Shown: piece after piece, positions 32,599 to 43,187 of the stretch
Position numbering within the stretch: position 1 is the stretch's first letter
Layout: each line of letters starts with the position of its first letter
Source of the DNA: Deinococcus fonticola
GTDB lineage: Bacteria > Deinococcota > Deinococci > Deinococcales > Deinococcaceae
Length of the DNA: 64,000 nt
Direction of reading: 5' to 3'
Assembly: GCF_004634215.1 (NCBI RefSeq)
Contig: NZ_SMMH01000019.1
Coordinates: forward strand, 10,953 to 74,952
Made by a program: the position numbers and the translations under genes
The notes under the pieces: generated by a model
Databases searched by the model: none
Seen by the model: the letters and a program-made list of their open reading frames with translations, nothing else
Told to the model about the DNA's origin: nothing

Positions 32599-32932
32599 AC
32601 CCCACACCCGACGCGGGTGTCTGGCTCCCCTGCCCGCGCCCAGATGGCAGGGCGCGGCTGTCGGACGGATGGTGCGAATTTCGTCTGTTCCGTCAACAAA
32701 CCAGAACCTCACCGGTGGGTGAATTCCACGCCCGGAACCCGCCCCGCTCCCACTCGCTGTGCTCGGATTGAATCCCTTCGCCAGCGATTCAATTAGAGTC
32801 GATATGACATGAGTGTCCGGTCAACCGACGTTCACCCTTCTCAGTTTGCCGTGTCCGACTGTGTGTCATGCACACGTGCCGCAGGTGGTGTCCCAACGCG
32901 CATTTTGCAGGCTGTGTCAAACTAGGAGAAGC
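32599..32932. other. Intergenic region upstream of bamA
   Basis: Contains a short hairpin (32604-32620), a dispersed repeat copy (32676-32772), and directly after it an inverted repeat ATTGAATC/GATTCAAT with an 11-base spacer (about 32767-32793). The remaining 140 bases are the bamA leader with AGGAG at 32924-32928. No gene is supported. Confidence 0.6.
32676..32772 (+). repeat. Dispersed intergenic repeat, type 1, copy 2
   Basis: Aligns with 15637-15732 (about 75% identity), sharing ACCTCACCGG-like and CCACGYCCGGAACC blocks and the end GCTCGGATTGAA. It lies upstream of bamA in the same orientation. Confidence 0.75.
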
Positions 32933-35533
<2,601 letters not shown>

Positions 35534-35552
35534 AGCGTGTTATTTCCATATC

Positions 35553-35582
35553 GGGCGTTGAAGGCGACTTCAGCGCCCTTTT
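35553..35582 (+). terminator. Rho-independent terminator of bamA
   Basis: 11-bp stem GGGCGTTGAAG/CTTCAGCGCCC with a GCGA tetraloop and four T residues. Confidence 0.85.
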
Positions 35583-35746
35583 ACGTGCAGCGTTCTATAG
35601 GCGGCCGCGTGAGCTTGCCGGGTCAACCGTATACCGGGCGTCCTGAGCATCCGGGACGCTGGTTGCTCCTGTTCGCTCTGCTTGCAACTTTGCAAGTCCG
35701 CCCGGCCCCGCCCAGTGACTTCGTAAGTGATGGGCCGGCATTCTGA

Positions 35747-36703
35747 TCACTTCAACTTCAAGTCCTGCTCGTCCGGACTGACCTGACCGAATTTATCGCG
35801 CAGGAAGCGGCCGTTGGTCAGCAGCTCCTGTCCACCGGCATGCGTGCTGAATTCCACCAGCTTCTGCGCGGCGCTGAGCAGCAGTTCCAGCTGTTCGCAC
35901 AGCAGGTCACGCCCGGTTCTGTGGCCCTCGATGGGCAGGGTGTCGGCGCGCGTGGGCGGCAGTTTCAGGTAAGCCTGCACGGCGGCGGGCGCGTACTCCT
36001 CGCGGATCGCGCGGGCTTCGTAGGCCGCCTGCGTACCGGTCTGGCCCTGCGCCGCCAGGGCTTTTTGCGCCTCGATGGTGCGCAGGTCGATGGCGACCAG
36101 CAGCGCCCGCGCCTGCGCCGGAAGGCGCTGATCCTGATGAAGCGCGTTCAGGCCCGTGTTGGGGCCCGAGCTGGCCGCGTACTGGGTAGCCTCCGGCGGT
36201 CTGGCTGACGGTGTCGGCACCGGAAGGCCTTCCGGAAGCTGGACAGGTTGAACGGGCGTGCCGGTGGTGCCCTGGGGAAGCTGGGCGGGCCTCTCGGGGC
36301 GTTCCGTGACCGTTTTGCCACGCACCTGGCCCCTTTGGCCGAGGGCCGAGAACGCCGTGAGTGCCAGGACGACCACCAGCGGGAACTTCAGCCAGCCGGC
36401 CCCCAGCCACATGAACGCTGCAGCGCTGAGCAGCGCCACCCCCAGCAGCGGCAGAGGCATGTGTCCACGGCGCGCGCCGCCCAGCCGGCTGAACAGGAAG
36501 GCCAGCAATAGACCCGCCGCCGGGTGAACCACCCAGTCCGCGCCCAGCAGGCAGCTCACCACCACCAGACCAGAGGCCAGAGCGAGCCCCCTGAAGTCCC
36601 TGCCACGCCCCGAGAACACCGTGGACGCGAAGTGCGCCGTGGTCAGCGCGCCCAGCAGTCCAGCCGCCCACCCCAGGTCAGGCATGGGCAGCAACCGGTT
36701 CAC
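35747..36703 (-). CDS. Membrane protein of unknown function
   Basis: 318 residues from a GTG (an ATG at 36685 is an alternative). Four or five short hydrophobic segments in the first 120 residues (LGALTTAHFASTVF, LALASGLVVVSCLLG, AAGLLLAFLFS, LPLLGVALLSAAAFMWLG, FPLVVVLALTAF), a Pro-rich linker (about 125-180), and a cytoplasmic helical domain (about 185-318: LVAIDLRTIEAQKALAAQ, LCEQLELLLSAAQKLVEF). I do not recognise the family. It is near the convergent bamA terminator and has no obvious partner. Confidence 0.7.
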   Translation of the reverse strand: MNRLLPMPDLGWAAGLLGALTTAHFASTVFSGRGRDFRGLALASGLVVVSCLLGADWVVHPAAGLLLAFLFSRLGGARRGHMPLPLLGVALLSAAAFMWLGAGWLKFPLVVVLALTAFSALGQRGQVRGKTVTERPERPAQLPQGTTGTPVQPVQLPEGLPVPTPSARPPEATQYAASSGPNTGLNALHQDQRLPAQARALLVAIDLRTIEAQKALAAQGQTGTQAAYEARAIREEYAPAAVQAYLKLPPTRADTLPIEGHRTGRDLLCEQLELLLSAAQKLVEFSTHAGGQELLTNGRFLRDKFGQVSPDEQDLKLK

Positions 36704-36837
36704 TTGAAACGCTGTTCACTGGCATTCCCCCATGGTAAACGCCTTTCGTGAAGTCATAAGCATTCCGGCCCTCAGTTATGCAATCACTGGGCAACCCGAC
36801 TGGAACGAGATGGAACAACAAGGGTCTCGGAAGTGCA

Positions 36838-36870
36838 GTGCTTCCTGCGCAACAACGCCGCAGGGAGCAC
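36838..36870. other. 12-bp hairpin downstream of the hydrolase gene
   Basis: GTGCTTCCTGCG (36838-36849) and CGCAGGGAGCAC (36859-36870), one G-U pair, 9-base loop. On the minus strand it follows the hydrolase stop by about 20 bases but lacks a T-run, so it may only partly terminate. Confidence 0.5.
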
Positions 36871-36889
36871 AAAACAAACGGGATGCTGA

Positions 36890-37654
36890 TCAGGAGCCCG
36901 TTAAGAAGCGAATCACCTCGCGGCGCAGGCGCTGACTGGTGTAATGGCCCACGTTCGGCAGCACCTGTTCCTGAAACAGGTGGGGAAGGCCCGCGGCCCC
37001 ATAGGCGCGTTTGAACGCCTGCGCGGTAGGAGCGTGGTGCTCGGTGGTCGGAAACACCGCGTCCTGCGCCCCGCTGATCAGCAGCAGCGGTCGTGGGGGG
37101 AAGGACGCGGCGTGCTCGACGGGCCGGTAGCTGTCCAGAAAGTCGCGCAGGGCCGGGCGCGCGACCAGCGGTTCCCTCCACACGCCGGACGTGATGGCCG
37201 CCGCCACCTTCTGCACGCGCCCTTCGGTGCGGGGCAGGGTCAGGGCCACGTACCCGCCCATGCTGGAACCGATTACCCACACCGGCAGCGCGCCGAACTC
37301 TGCGGCGACGGCGTCCAGCAGCGCGGGCGTCTGCGCCACGGTGCGCGAGACGCTTTCCCACACGTACTCGCGGGCATTGAGGCCGGCGGGCGTGTCCTCC
37401 TGCCGCTCACCATGCAGGGCCGCGTCCGGCAGCACCACCAGCACGTCCTGCGCGGTCAGGGCCGAGTACACGCCCAGTTTTCCTTCCTTGCTGGCCCAGG
37501 CCCCGTGAAACACCACGCACACCGCCCGCAGTGGCCGGTCGGTCAGGGGACGCTCCAGCAGGCAGGGCACGCCCGCCCAGACGCGCCGCTCCACCCGGCA
37601 CGGCACGCCCGCCAGTTCCGACGCAGCGGGCGGATCAGGCAAGGGTTCAGGCAC
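36890..37654 (-). CDS. Alpha/beta-fold hydrolase
   Basis: 254 residues, cytoplasmic (no signal peptide). Oxyanion segment VVFHGAWASK, nucleophile elbow GSSMGGY (catalytic Ser), Asp in ISGAQDAVFP and His in NVGHYTS complete a plausible triad. The middle part, with ERQEDTPAGLNAREYVWESV, is the cap-like insertion. It resembles dienelactone hydrolase / prolyl-oligopeptidase-like esterases; the substrate is unknown. Its start overlaps the end of the histidine phosphatase gene by 8 bases, making it the last gene of a five-gene operon. Confidence 0.82.
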   Translation of the reverse strand: MPEPLPDPPAASELAGVPCRVERRVWAGVPCLLERPLTDRPLRAVCVVFHGAWASKEGKLGVYSALTAQDVLVVLPDAALHGERQEDTPAGLNAREYVWESVSRTVAQTPALLDAVAAEFGALPVWVIGSSMGGYVALTLPRTEGRVQKVAAAITSGVWREPLVARPALRDFLDSYRPVEHAASFPPRPLLLISGAQDAVFPTTEHHAPTAQAFKRAYGAAGLPHLFQEQVLPNVGHYTSQRLRREVIRFLTGS

Positions 37655-38180
37655 AGCAGTCCTCCAGCCGGTACGGGGCGCGGGCCGGTTCCAGCACCCA
37701 CACGTCCGGATTTTTCAGGGCAGCCCAGCCGCCAAAATCGAGGCCGAGCAGGAGGGCCAGCAGGTTGCCGTGCGTGACCAGCACGGTCAGCCCTGCCGGG
37801 TCACGCGCCGCGTTCAGGGCGTTCAGTGCGCGGGTGCTGGCCTCCTGGCCCGACTCGCCCCCCGGAAACGCCAGCGCCGGAGCGTCGAAGCTCTGTCTCA
37901 GGGCCGTCTGCCACGACGGTAAATGGCCGCCGCTCAACCTTCGTTCAGTCAGGCGTTCATCCATCTGTACCGGCAGATCCAGCCGGGCGGCCAGCGGCCG
38001 AATGGTCTGCACCGCCCGGAGCCAGGGGCTGCTGACGATGCGGGTAATGTCGACCTCCCCAAGTTGTTCGGCCAGTTGCGTGGCTTGCCGTTCGCCTTCG
38101 GGGGTCAGCGGCGCGTCCGGTTCCTGCCCACCCGCCCGCGCATGACGAATCAGAATCACGGTTCCAGCCGGGAATTTCAC
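37647..38180 (-). CDS. Histidine phosphatase family protein (phosphoglycerate-mutase-like)
   Basis: 177 residues from a GTG that overlaps the FAD gene stop (GTGA). Catalytic core LIRHARAGG (the usual RHG is RHA here, which also occurs in SixA-like phosphatases), the Arg of SSPWLRAVQT, Glu in PGGESGQ and the second His in VTHGNLLALL. The length is on the short side, as in SixA/CobC types. The substrate is unknown; neighbours give no clear hint. A longer upstream frame has no start signal. Confidence 0.85.
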   Translation of the reverse strand: MKFPAGTVILIRHARAGGQEPDAPLTPEGERQATQLAEQLGEVDITRIVSSPWLRAVQTIRPLAARLDLPVQMDERLTERRLSGGHLPSWQTALRQSFDAPALAFPGGESGQEASTRALNALNAARDPAGLTVLVTHGNLLALLLGLDFGGWAALKNPDVWVLEPARAPYRLEDCCA

Positions 38181-39673
38181 ACCAGGCCCCCCAGACGGCG
38201 CATCTCCGCTTGCAGCGCGCTCACGTCCACCGCCCGGACAGCTCCAGCATGGTTTTTCGCGGCCCACGCCGCCGCGATCCCGGCGGCCTCGCCCATGGTG
38301 TGGCAGTTCTGCTGCACGCGAATGCTGGACTGCGCCTCGAAGGTGCTGCTGGCCGCCCGGCCCGGCACCAGCAGGTTCCCCACGCCCTGCGGCACCAGAC
38401 AGCGGAAGGGGATCTCGTGGTAGGCGTCCCTGGCGAAATACGCGGCCTCACCGTCGCGCTCGTGCAGCAGCTTCGCGCCGCCCTTCACGCTGTGAATGTC
38501 GACCGGGTAGTGGTTGCGGCAGATGCTGTCCGGGAACTTGCGGCAATCCAGGATGTCCTCCACGCTCAAGGTGTACTCCCCGACGATGCGGCGCGTCTCA
38601 CGAACCCCGACCATGGGGGCCACCACGCCGACGAACGCCGCCTCACAGCCCGGCAGGAACTGGCGGCAGAAGGCGGTCAGGCGCTCGATGGCGGCCCGTC
38701 CGTCGGTCTGCGCCGCCGAAAGCTGCCACGGGTCTGCGCCGTCGTTCAGGTCTGCGCGAATACGCGGGCAGTTGAACGACAACTCGCCCGGACGGCCCGG
38801 CACGCTGAAGGCCTGGAAGTAATCGCCGTCGCGCTCCAGCAGCACGCCGCCCTGCACCGCCTGCCGGAAGAGGGGTTCCAGGGTGGACTTGCGCCCCCAC
38901 ACCATCCAGAAGTGAAGGAACTCCGGCGATTCCTGCCCCTGCCCGTTCTCGCACAGGAAAGCCATCAACCGCGCCGTGTCCACGCCTGCCAGCGTGAAGC
39001 GCAGACTCATGGCCTGGTGCAGCCCGTCCTCGTCCCCCGCGTGAAACGGCACGCCCGCCCCCGCCGCCACGTCCGCGTCCCCGGTGGCGTCGATAAAGAC
39101 GGCGGCGCGAAGGGCTTGCAGGCCGCCCTTGTTGTGAATGACGAGAGCGGAGATTCGGCTTGTGGCTAGTGGCGCGTGGCGTGTGGAGAGGGCGTGGAGC
39201 GTGAATCGTGAATCGTGGGAAAAGACGGATGTGGCGTTCAATTCCTCGATCATCTTTTGGCCTGCTGCCTGCGGCCTTCCGCTTTCTGTCAGCAGCGGTT
39301 TCACGACCTGCGTGTGGTACAGCACTTCCCCGCCGGCTTCGAGCAGCATCTGTTCCAGCACGAACTTCAGGCCCTCGGGGTTGAACCAGTTGTCGTTGCC
39401 GCCCCCGTCGGTGGCCCCGTCTCCCCGGCCATGCAGGCGGCGCTTGAGTTCGTCGGTCAGGCCCCGGTTCAGGTTCTGCCCGTCACTCACGTTGCGCATC
39501 AGGGGCGTCACCCAGGCGTTGGTGCCGGTACCGCCCAGGCTGCCCTGCGCCTCGACCACCAGCACGCTGGCCCCGGCGCGGGCCGCCGCAATTCCGGCCA
39601 TAGCGCCTGCGGTGCCGCCCCCGGCCACGATCACGTCCCAGGTTCGCTGGGAAGTGGTGTATGAAAGGGTCAT
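38177..39673 (-). CDS. FAD-dependent oxidoreductase with an apparent in-frame insertion
   Basis: 498 residues. N-terminal FAD-binding GGGTAGAMAGIAAARAGASV (18-37) and Glu of VVEAQG, then TGTNAWVTPLM, FIDATGDADVAAGAG, and a C-terminal second FAD segment (VPQGVGNLLVPGRAASSTFEAQSS, shown here in part). This is the FAD_oxidored (COG0644-like) family. Residues about 129-173 do not fit the family: between VVKPLL and ISALVIHNKGG they read like translated low-complexity intergenic DNA. The frame is kept, so the protein is probably still made. It overlaps the lipoprotein gene upstream (ATGA). Confidence 0.85.
   Translation of the reverse strand: MTLSYTTSQRTWDVIVAGGGTAGAMAGIAAARAGASVLVVEAQGSLGGTGTNAWVTPLMRNVSDGQNLNRGLTDELKRRLHGRGDGATDGGGNDNWFNPEGLKFVLEQMLLEAGGEVLYHTQVVKPLLTESGRPQAAGQKMIEELNATSVFSHDSRFTLHALSTRHAPLATSRISALVIHNKGGLQALRAAVFIDATGDADVAAGAGVPFHAGDEDGLHQAMSLRFTLAGVDTARLMAFLCENGQGQESPEFLHFWMVWGRKSTLEPLFRQAVQGGVLLERDGDYFQAFSVPGRPGELSFNCPRIRADLNDGADPWQLSAAQTDGRAAIERLTAFCRQFLPGCEAAFVGVVAPMVGVRETRRIVGEYTLSVEDILDCRKFPDSICRNHYPVDIHSVKGGAKLLHERDGEAAYFARDAYHEIPFRCLVPQGVGNLLVPGRAASSTFEAQSSIRVQQNCHTMGEAAGIAAAWAAKNHAGAVRAVDVSALQAEMRRLGGLV
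39155..39291. repeat. Putative repeat-like insertion inside the FAD oxidoreductase gene
   Basis: About 137 bases with internal direct repeats (AATCGTGAATCGTG; variants of GTGGCGCGTGGCGTGTGG) and a CTGCTGCCTGCGGCCTTCCGC-like stretch, unlike the codon pattern around it. Edges are estimated from where family similarity resumes. Confidence 0.5.
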
Positions 39674-40077
39674 TCTGGTTGCACCACACCGATCTCCTGC
39701 CCATTCAGGCGCACAGTAATGGCCTGACTGATACGGTAACGATCACTGTAAAACGTGCCCGGCGGAAGGATCAGGCTGACTTTTTGTATGCTTCCGGCTT
39801 CCGTTGTGCAGGCTTCAGGTGGTGGAGTGGTCAGAAGATCGATATTCACAGTATTTCCTTCACGTTTCACGTTCAGGTTTTGGAAGGGATCGCAGGAATG
39901 GTAATTCGTTTCCCAGGTGATCAGGCGTGCGCCGGGCTGGTCAGGAACTTCCTGCATGCTGGCCCGAACTGCCGTCATGTGCCGGGGCTCCTCCACCTTC
40001 GCTTGCTCAGGCGCTGGGTCTTTTTTCGTCTGGCAGGCCGTGAGAAGGAACAGGCCGAGCAGAAGAACCCGATTCAC
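39670..40077 (-). CDS. Predicted lipoprotein, paralogue of its upstream neighbour
   Basis: 135 residues. Lipobox LLTAC (about 12-16) after a short hydrophobic stretch. The mature part has a Cys pair (NYHSCDPFQ and PPEACTTEA, 27 residues apart), a VKR after the first Cys, and near the end VRLNGQEIGVV. The next gene upstream shows the same order with similar spacing, so the two are probably an old tandem duplication. Function unknown; an immunoglobulin-like or other beta-fold with a disulfide is a reasonable guess. Coupled to both neighbours by 4-base overlaps. Confidence 0.75.
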   Translation of the reverse strand: MNRVLLLGLFLLTACQTKKDPAPEQAKVEEPRHMTAVRASMQEVPDQPGARLITWETNYHSCDPFQNLNVKREGNTVNIDLLTTPPPEACTTEAGSIQKVSLILPPGTFYSDRYRISQAITVRLNGQEIGVVQPE

Positions 40078-40448
40078 TTGACCTCGACCTTGCCCCAGCT
40101 TTTGCCGTTCACCACAACTTCGAAGGGGTTGGTGCGGCCCACCGCGCCGGAGTCCACGTAAGTCAGGGTTTGCTCGGCGTAAACAGCGGGGCAGGCGACT
40201 TGCAGGCCGTTATTCGTGGCACTGGCCTCCAGGGAAAGGATGCTGGCAGTACGCTTGACAAGCAGAAGACGCTGGTCTTTGTCGTTGCAGCCCAGGCTGT
40301 ACTTCACGGTTACGCTCAGGTCTGCGCCGGGCGCGAGGAGAGCAGGGATGTCCACGGCGACCACGTTCAGCGGCACGGTGCGCGAGACCGGCACGACACC
40401 GCAGGCGGTCAGACCGGCAAGAATGCCCAGCAAAACGAGTCTTTTCAT
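40074..40448 (-). CDS. Predicted lipoprotein, first gene of a five-gene operon
   Basis: 124 residues. Signal MKRLVLLGILAGLTAC with lipobox LTAC. Mature domain has a Cys pair (YSLGCNDKD; LQVACPAVY) separated by 31 residues, LVKR after the first Cys, and VVVNGKSWGKV near the end, matching the pattern of the next gene. A strong AAGGAGG lies 9 bases before the ATG. TACAAT (minus, 40500-40505) may be the -10 of the operon. Function unknown. Confidence 0.78.
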   Translation of the reverse strand: MKRLVLLGILAGLTACGVVPVSRTVPLNVVAVDIPALLAPGADLSVTVKYSLGCNDKDQRLLLVKRTASILSLEASATNNGLQVACPAVYAEQTLTYVDSGAVGRTNPFEVVVNGKSWGKVEVK

Positions 40449-40499
40449 GCTTGTACGCCTCCTTCAAGGCTCCCGAAGATCAGTCGAGGATTTATCCCC

Positions 40500-40505
40500 A
40501 TTGTA
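40500..40505 (-). promoter_or_regulatory. Candidate -10 of the lipoprotein/FAD oxidoreductase operon
   Basis: TACAAT on the minus strand, about 50 bases before the first start codon, with a conventional Shine-Dalgarno in between; -35 not clear. Confidence 0.4.
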
Positions 40506-40587
40506 GACGTCAGCGGGAATGCCGCCTGGCGAAGGAAAGCGGGAAAACCGCCGCAGTCCTCGCGGGGCGGTTTCGTTCTTCCCGAGC

Positions 40588-41511
40588 TTAGCCCTTCACG
40601 GCGCCTTCCAGGCCCTTCATGAAGTATTTTTGCCCGAACGCGAACACGATCAGAATGGGAAGAATGGCGATCACAGCCCCAGCCATGACCGCGCGGCTGT
40701 TGGTGCTGAACGTGCCGGACAGTTCCAGCAGGCCCGCCGAGAGGGGCATCAGGTTCTTGTCGGGCAGCATGGTTCTGGCCCACAGGAAGCTGTTCCAGTA
40801 CGCCACGAACTCCAGGATGCTGAAGGCGGCGATGGTGGGCAGGGCCAGCGGGAGCATGATGCTGCGCCAGATTTTCAGTTCGCTGGCCCCATCGATGCGG
40901 GCGGCCTCGATCAGTTCGATGGGCACGCTCAGGTACGCCTGCCGGATCAGGAACAGGCCCACAATGGACGCTGCGCCGGGCAGCACCACCGCGAAGTACT
41001 GCTTCACCATGTCCAGAATCGGGTTCGTCTGCGACAGCAACCCCAGCTTGATGGTGCTGATGTAATTCACGATCAGGCCCGACTCGTTGGGCAACACCAT
41101 CAGCGCCAGGATGGCGTAGAAGATCAGGTCACGGCCCGGAAAACGCATCTTGGCGAGCGGGTAGGCGGCCAGGGTGGCCAGCGTGACCGACAGCGTAATC
41201 CCGAGGGTGCAGATGATGACGCTGTTCAGGATCAGCCGCCAGAACGGGACGGTGGTGCCTTTCCAGACCTCCAGGTAATTTTTGAAACTGATGCCCCTGG
41301 GCAGGATTTTCGCCTCGTAGATGCTGCCGCCGGGTTCCAGGCTGGTAATGATCGTCCAGTAGAACGGGTACAGCATGATCAGCGCGATGACGGTCAGCAC
41401 CAGGTACGCGAGGAAGTTGCTGAGGCGCTGGCGCTGCTGGCGTTTCGCCTTGAGTTCAGCGGCGGTGCGGGCGAATTCGTCGGTCATGACGGCGCGGTTG
41501 GGGTCAGGCAT
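40588..41511 (-). CDS. Carbohydrate ABC transporter permease (MalG family)
   Basis: 307 residues. Inner-membrane subunit of a CUT1 sugar importer. Six predicted helices; the first follows a charged 30-residue N-terminus. The EAA loop is ELIEAARIDGASELKIWRSI (with the conserved Gly), preceding LPLALP. It overlaps the MalF-like gene by 8 bases. The substrate cannot be told from the permease alone. No ATPase or binding-protein gene is in the neighbourhood; a shared MsiK/MalK-type ATPase elsewhere is likely. Confidence 0.92.
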   Translation of the reverse strand: MPDPNRAVMTDEFARTAAELKAKRQQRQRLSNFLAYLVLTVIALIMLYPFYWTIITSLEPGGSIYEAKILPRGISFKNYLEVWKGTTVPFWRLILNSVIICTLGITLSVTLATLAAYPLAKMRFPGRDLIFYAILALMVLPNESGLIVNYISTIKLGLLSQTNPILDMVKQYFAVVLPGAASIVGLFLIRQAYLSVPIELIEAARIDGASELKIWRSIMLPLALPTIAAFSILEFVAYWNSFLWARTMLPDKNLMPLSAGLLELSGTFSTNSRAVMAGAVIAILPILIVFAFGQKYFMKGLEGAVKG

Positions 41512-42439
41512 CGGCTTTGCCTCCGCGCGTCAGTTTGAAGTTCAGGATGCCGAAGATGATGCTGATGAACGCGATGATGATGCCTCCCGCCGCCGCCAGG
41601 CCGTACTTGAAGTCGTAGAAGGCCCGCGAGTAGGTGTAGAACAGCGCCGAGTACGTGCTTCCGGCGGGGCCGCCCCCGGTCATCACGTAAATTTCCTCGA
41701 AGACCTTGATGGCGCTGATGGTCGAGAGCAGGCTGCACACCAGAATGGTGGGGCGCAGGCTGGGCAGGGTGATGTTCCAGAAGACCTGGGTGCGGGTGGC
41801 CCCGTCGATGACGGCCGCTTCCTCCAGTTCGGTGCTGATGCTCTGCAAGCCTGCCAGGTACAGCACCATGTAGTAGCCGATGCCTTTCCAGAGGGTCACG
41901 AACATGACCGCCAGCAGCGCCGTGGCGGGGTTGTTCAGCAGGCCGCGGTCTTCTTTCATCAGGCCCAGGGCCATCAGAACCGTGTTGACCGGGCCGCTCT
42001 GCTGGTACAGCCACGACCACATCAGCCCCACCACCGCGAAACTGGTGACCACCGGCACGTAGTAGGCGGTGCGAAAAAACCCGATGCCCCGCAGCGGGCG
42101 GTTGACCAGCAGAGCCACCAGAATGCTGATGACCTGAATGACCGGCACCACCAGGATGTACTTCAGGCTGTTTTTCAGGCCGGACCAGAACTGCTCGTCG
42201 CGGAACAGTTCGCGGAAGTTTTCCAGCCCCACCCACTCGGGCGGGTTGATGATGTTGTACTTCGTGAACGCCAGAAAAGTTCCGAAGATGACAGGCCAGG
42301 TGTGGAAAATCAGCAACAGCAGCAGGAACGGCAGCATGAAGGCGTAGGCGATCACGGTGTTTCTCGCGGTGACTTTCGCGCCGCTGGCCCCCTGCTGGTG
42401 CTGTGCACGGCGTGAAACGCGCCGGGGAGTGGAGGTCAT
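41504..42439 (-). CDS. Carbohydrate ABC transporter permease (MalF/UgpA family)
   Basis: 311 residues. Partner of the MalG-like permease. N-terminal cytoplasmic stretch, then helices starting at AFMLPFLLLLLIFHTWPV; EAA loop ELEEAAVIDGATRTQVFWNI; MTGGGPAGSTY is the conserved loop before the last helices. It begins at an ATG six bases after a TACACT -10, so it heads a two-gene transcript. Confidence 0.92.
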   Translation of the reverse strand: MTSTPRRVSRRAQHQQGASGAKVTARNTVIAYAFMLPFLLLLLIFHTWPVIFGTFLAFTKYNIINPPEWVGLENFRELFRDEQFWSGLKNSLKYILVVPVIQVISILVALLVNRPLRGIGFFRTAYYVPVVTSFAVVGLMWSWLYQQSGPVNTVLMALGLMKEDRGLLNNPATALLAVMFVTLWKGIGYYMVLYLAGLQSISTELEEAAVIDGATRTQVFWNITLPSLRPTILVCSLLSTISAIKVFEEIYVMTGGGPAGSTYSALFYTYSRAFYDFKYGLAAAGGIIIAFISIIFGILNFKLTRGGKADA

Positions 42440-42445
42440 TCGGGA

Positions 42446-42451
42446 AGTGTA
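42446..42451 (-). promoter_or_regulatory. -10 element of the sugar permease operon (leaderless type)
   Basis: TACACT on the minus strand ends 6 nt before the ATG at 42439. Confidence 0.5.
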
Positions 42452-42475
42452 GCGAACCCTGACGGCCCAGGCATG

Positions 42476-42499
42476 AAAAACCCCCCCGGGAAGGGAGAG
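42476..42499 (-). terminator. Rho-independent terminator of the LEA-like gene
   Basis: On the minus strand CTCTCCC/GGGGGGG (two G-U pairs), loop TTCCC, then five T residues. Confidence 0.65.
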
Positions 42500-42518
42500 G
42501 ACAGACTCAAACCTGGAG

Positions 42519-43040
42519 CTACGATCTGTCGAGGTCGTTTTTTACGTCCTGCGCAGTGTCCTTCGCCGTCTGCGAGACCTTGTCAGCCGCGTCGCTGGCC
42601 GTATCCTTCATGCGCCCGGCCGCGTCCGAGGCGTCACGGCCCATCTTCTGGGCGGCGTCTTGCATGTCCTGCCCGGCCTTGCTGGCCCCCTCCTGCGCCC
42701 TGTCGGCCATCCGGCTCGCCTCGGCTTTCAGGCGTTCCGCTTCGGCTTTCGCCCGGTCGGCGTACTCGCTCGCCCTGCTTTTCGCCTCCGTCAGGGCGCT
42801 GTTCATCTGGGCATCCACGTCTTTCATATGGCCCTGGTAGCTCGTCTTGTGCCCCTCGGCGCGGGCGCGGGCCGCCGCCGCGTCGGCGCGGTCTCTGGCA
42901 TTTTCCTCCGGGTCGTTCCCGATGTTGGCGGCCACGTCGTGTATCACCGCCTTCGTGCGGTCGACCAGTTCGTCCGCGCCGGCTTTCGCCACGTCCAGCA
43001 CCGATTCCAGCAGGCCCCTGTCCTTTTTACTGTCCGTCAT
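42519..43040 (-). CDS. LEA group 3-like, hydrophilic helical protein
   Basis: 173 residues, almost no hydrophobic core, rich in Ala, Asp, Lys, Glu and Gln. From residue 70 on it shows 11-residue periodicity (EYADRAKAEAERLKAEASR; AADKVSQTAKDTAQDVKNDL), the hallmark of late-embryogenesis-abundant group 3 proteins. These become helical on drying and protect proteins and membranes. No signal peptide, so cytoplasmic. It lacks Cys and Trp. A role in desiccation tolerance is inferred from composition and the known LEA proteins of Deinococcus; a plain coiled-coil protein is the alternative. Confidence 0.75.
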   Translation of the reverse strand: MTDSKKDRGLLESVLDVAKAGADELVDRTKAVIHDVAANIGNDPEENARDRADAAAARARAEGHKTSYQGHMKDVDAQMNSALTEAKSRASEYADRAKAEAERLKAEASRMADRAQEGASKAGQDMQDAAQKMGRDASDAAGRMKDTASDAADKVSQTAKDTAQDVKNDLDRS

Positions 43041-43187
43041 GGGGTCAGCATGCGCCCCAGACCGGCTCGAACAATGAAAAGAGGCTCAGGTCACGTTTAG
43101 AAGAAGGTGGGGGCTATGGGGTTCGGGAGCGTGAAGCGCGGGAGAAAAGGTCAGTGAGGCGGTGGCCAGGAACATGAAACCTCTGAT

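Noticed and set aside
35537..35746. 69-codon plus-strand frame after bamA
   Set aside because: It starts before and runs through the bamA terminator and has no ribosome site.
38221..38451. Alternative frames inside the FAD oxidoreductase C-terminus as a separate small gene
   Set aside because: The FAD protein frame has the family's C-terminal motifs here; the others are Arg/Pro-rich shadows.
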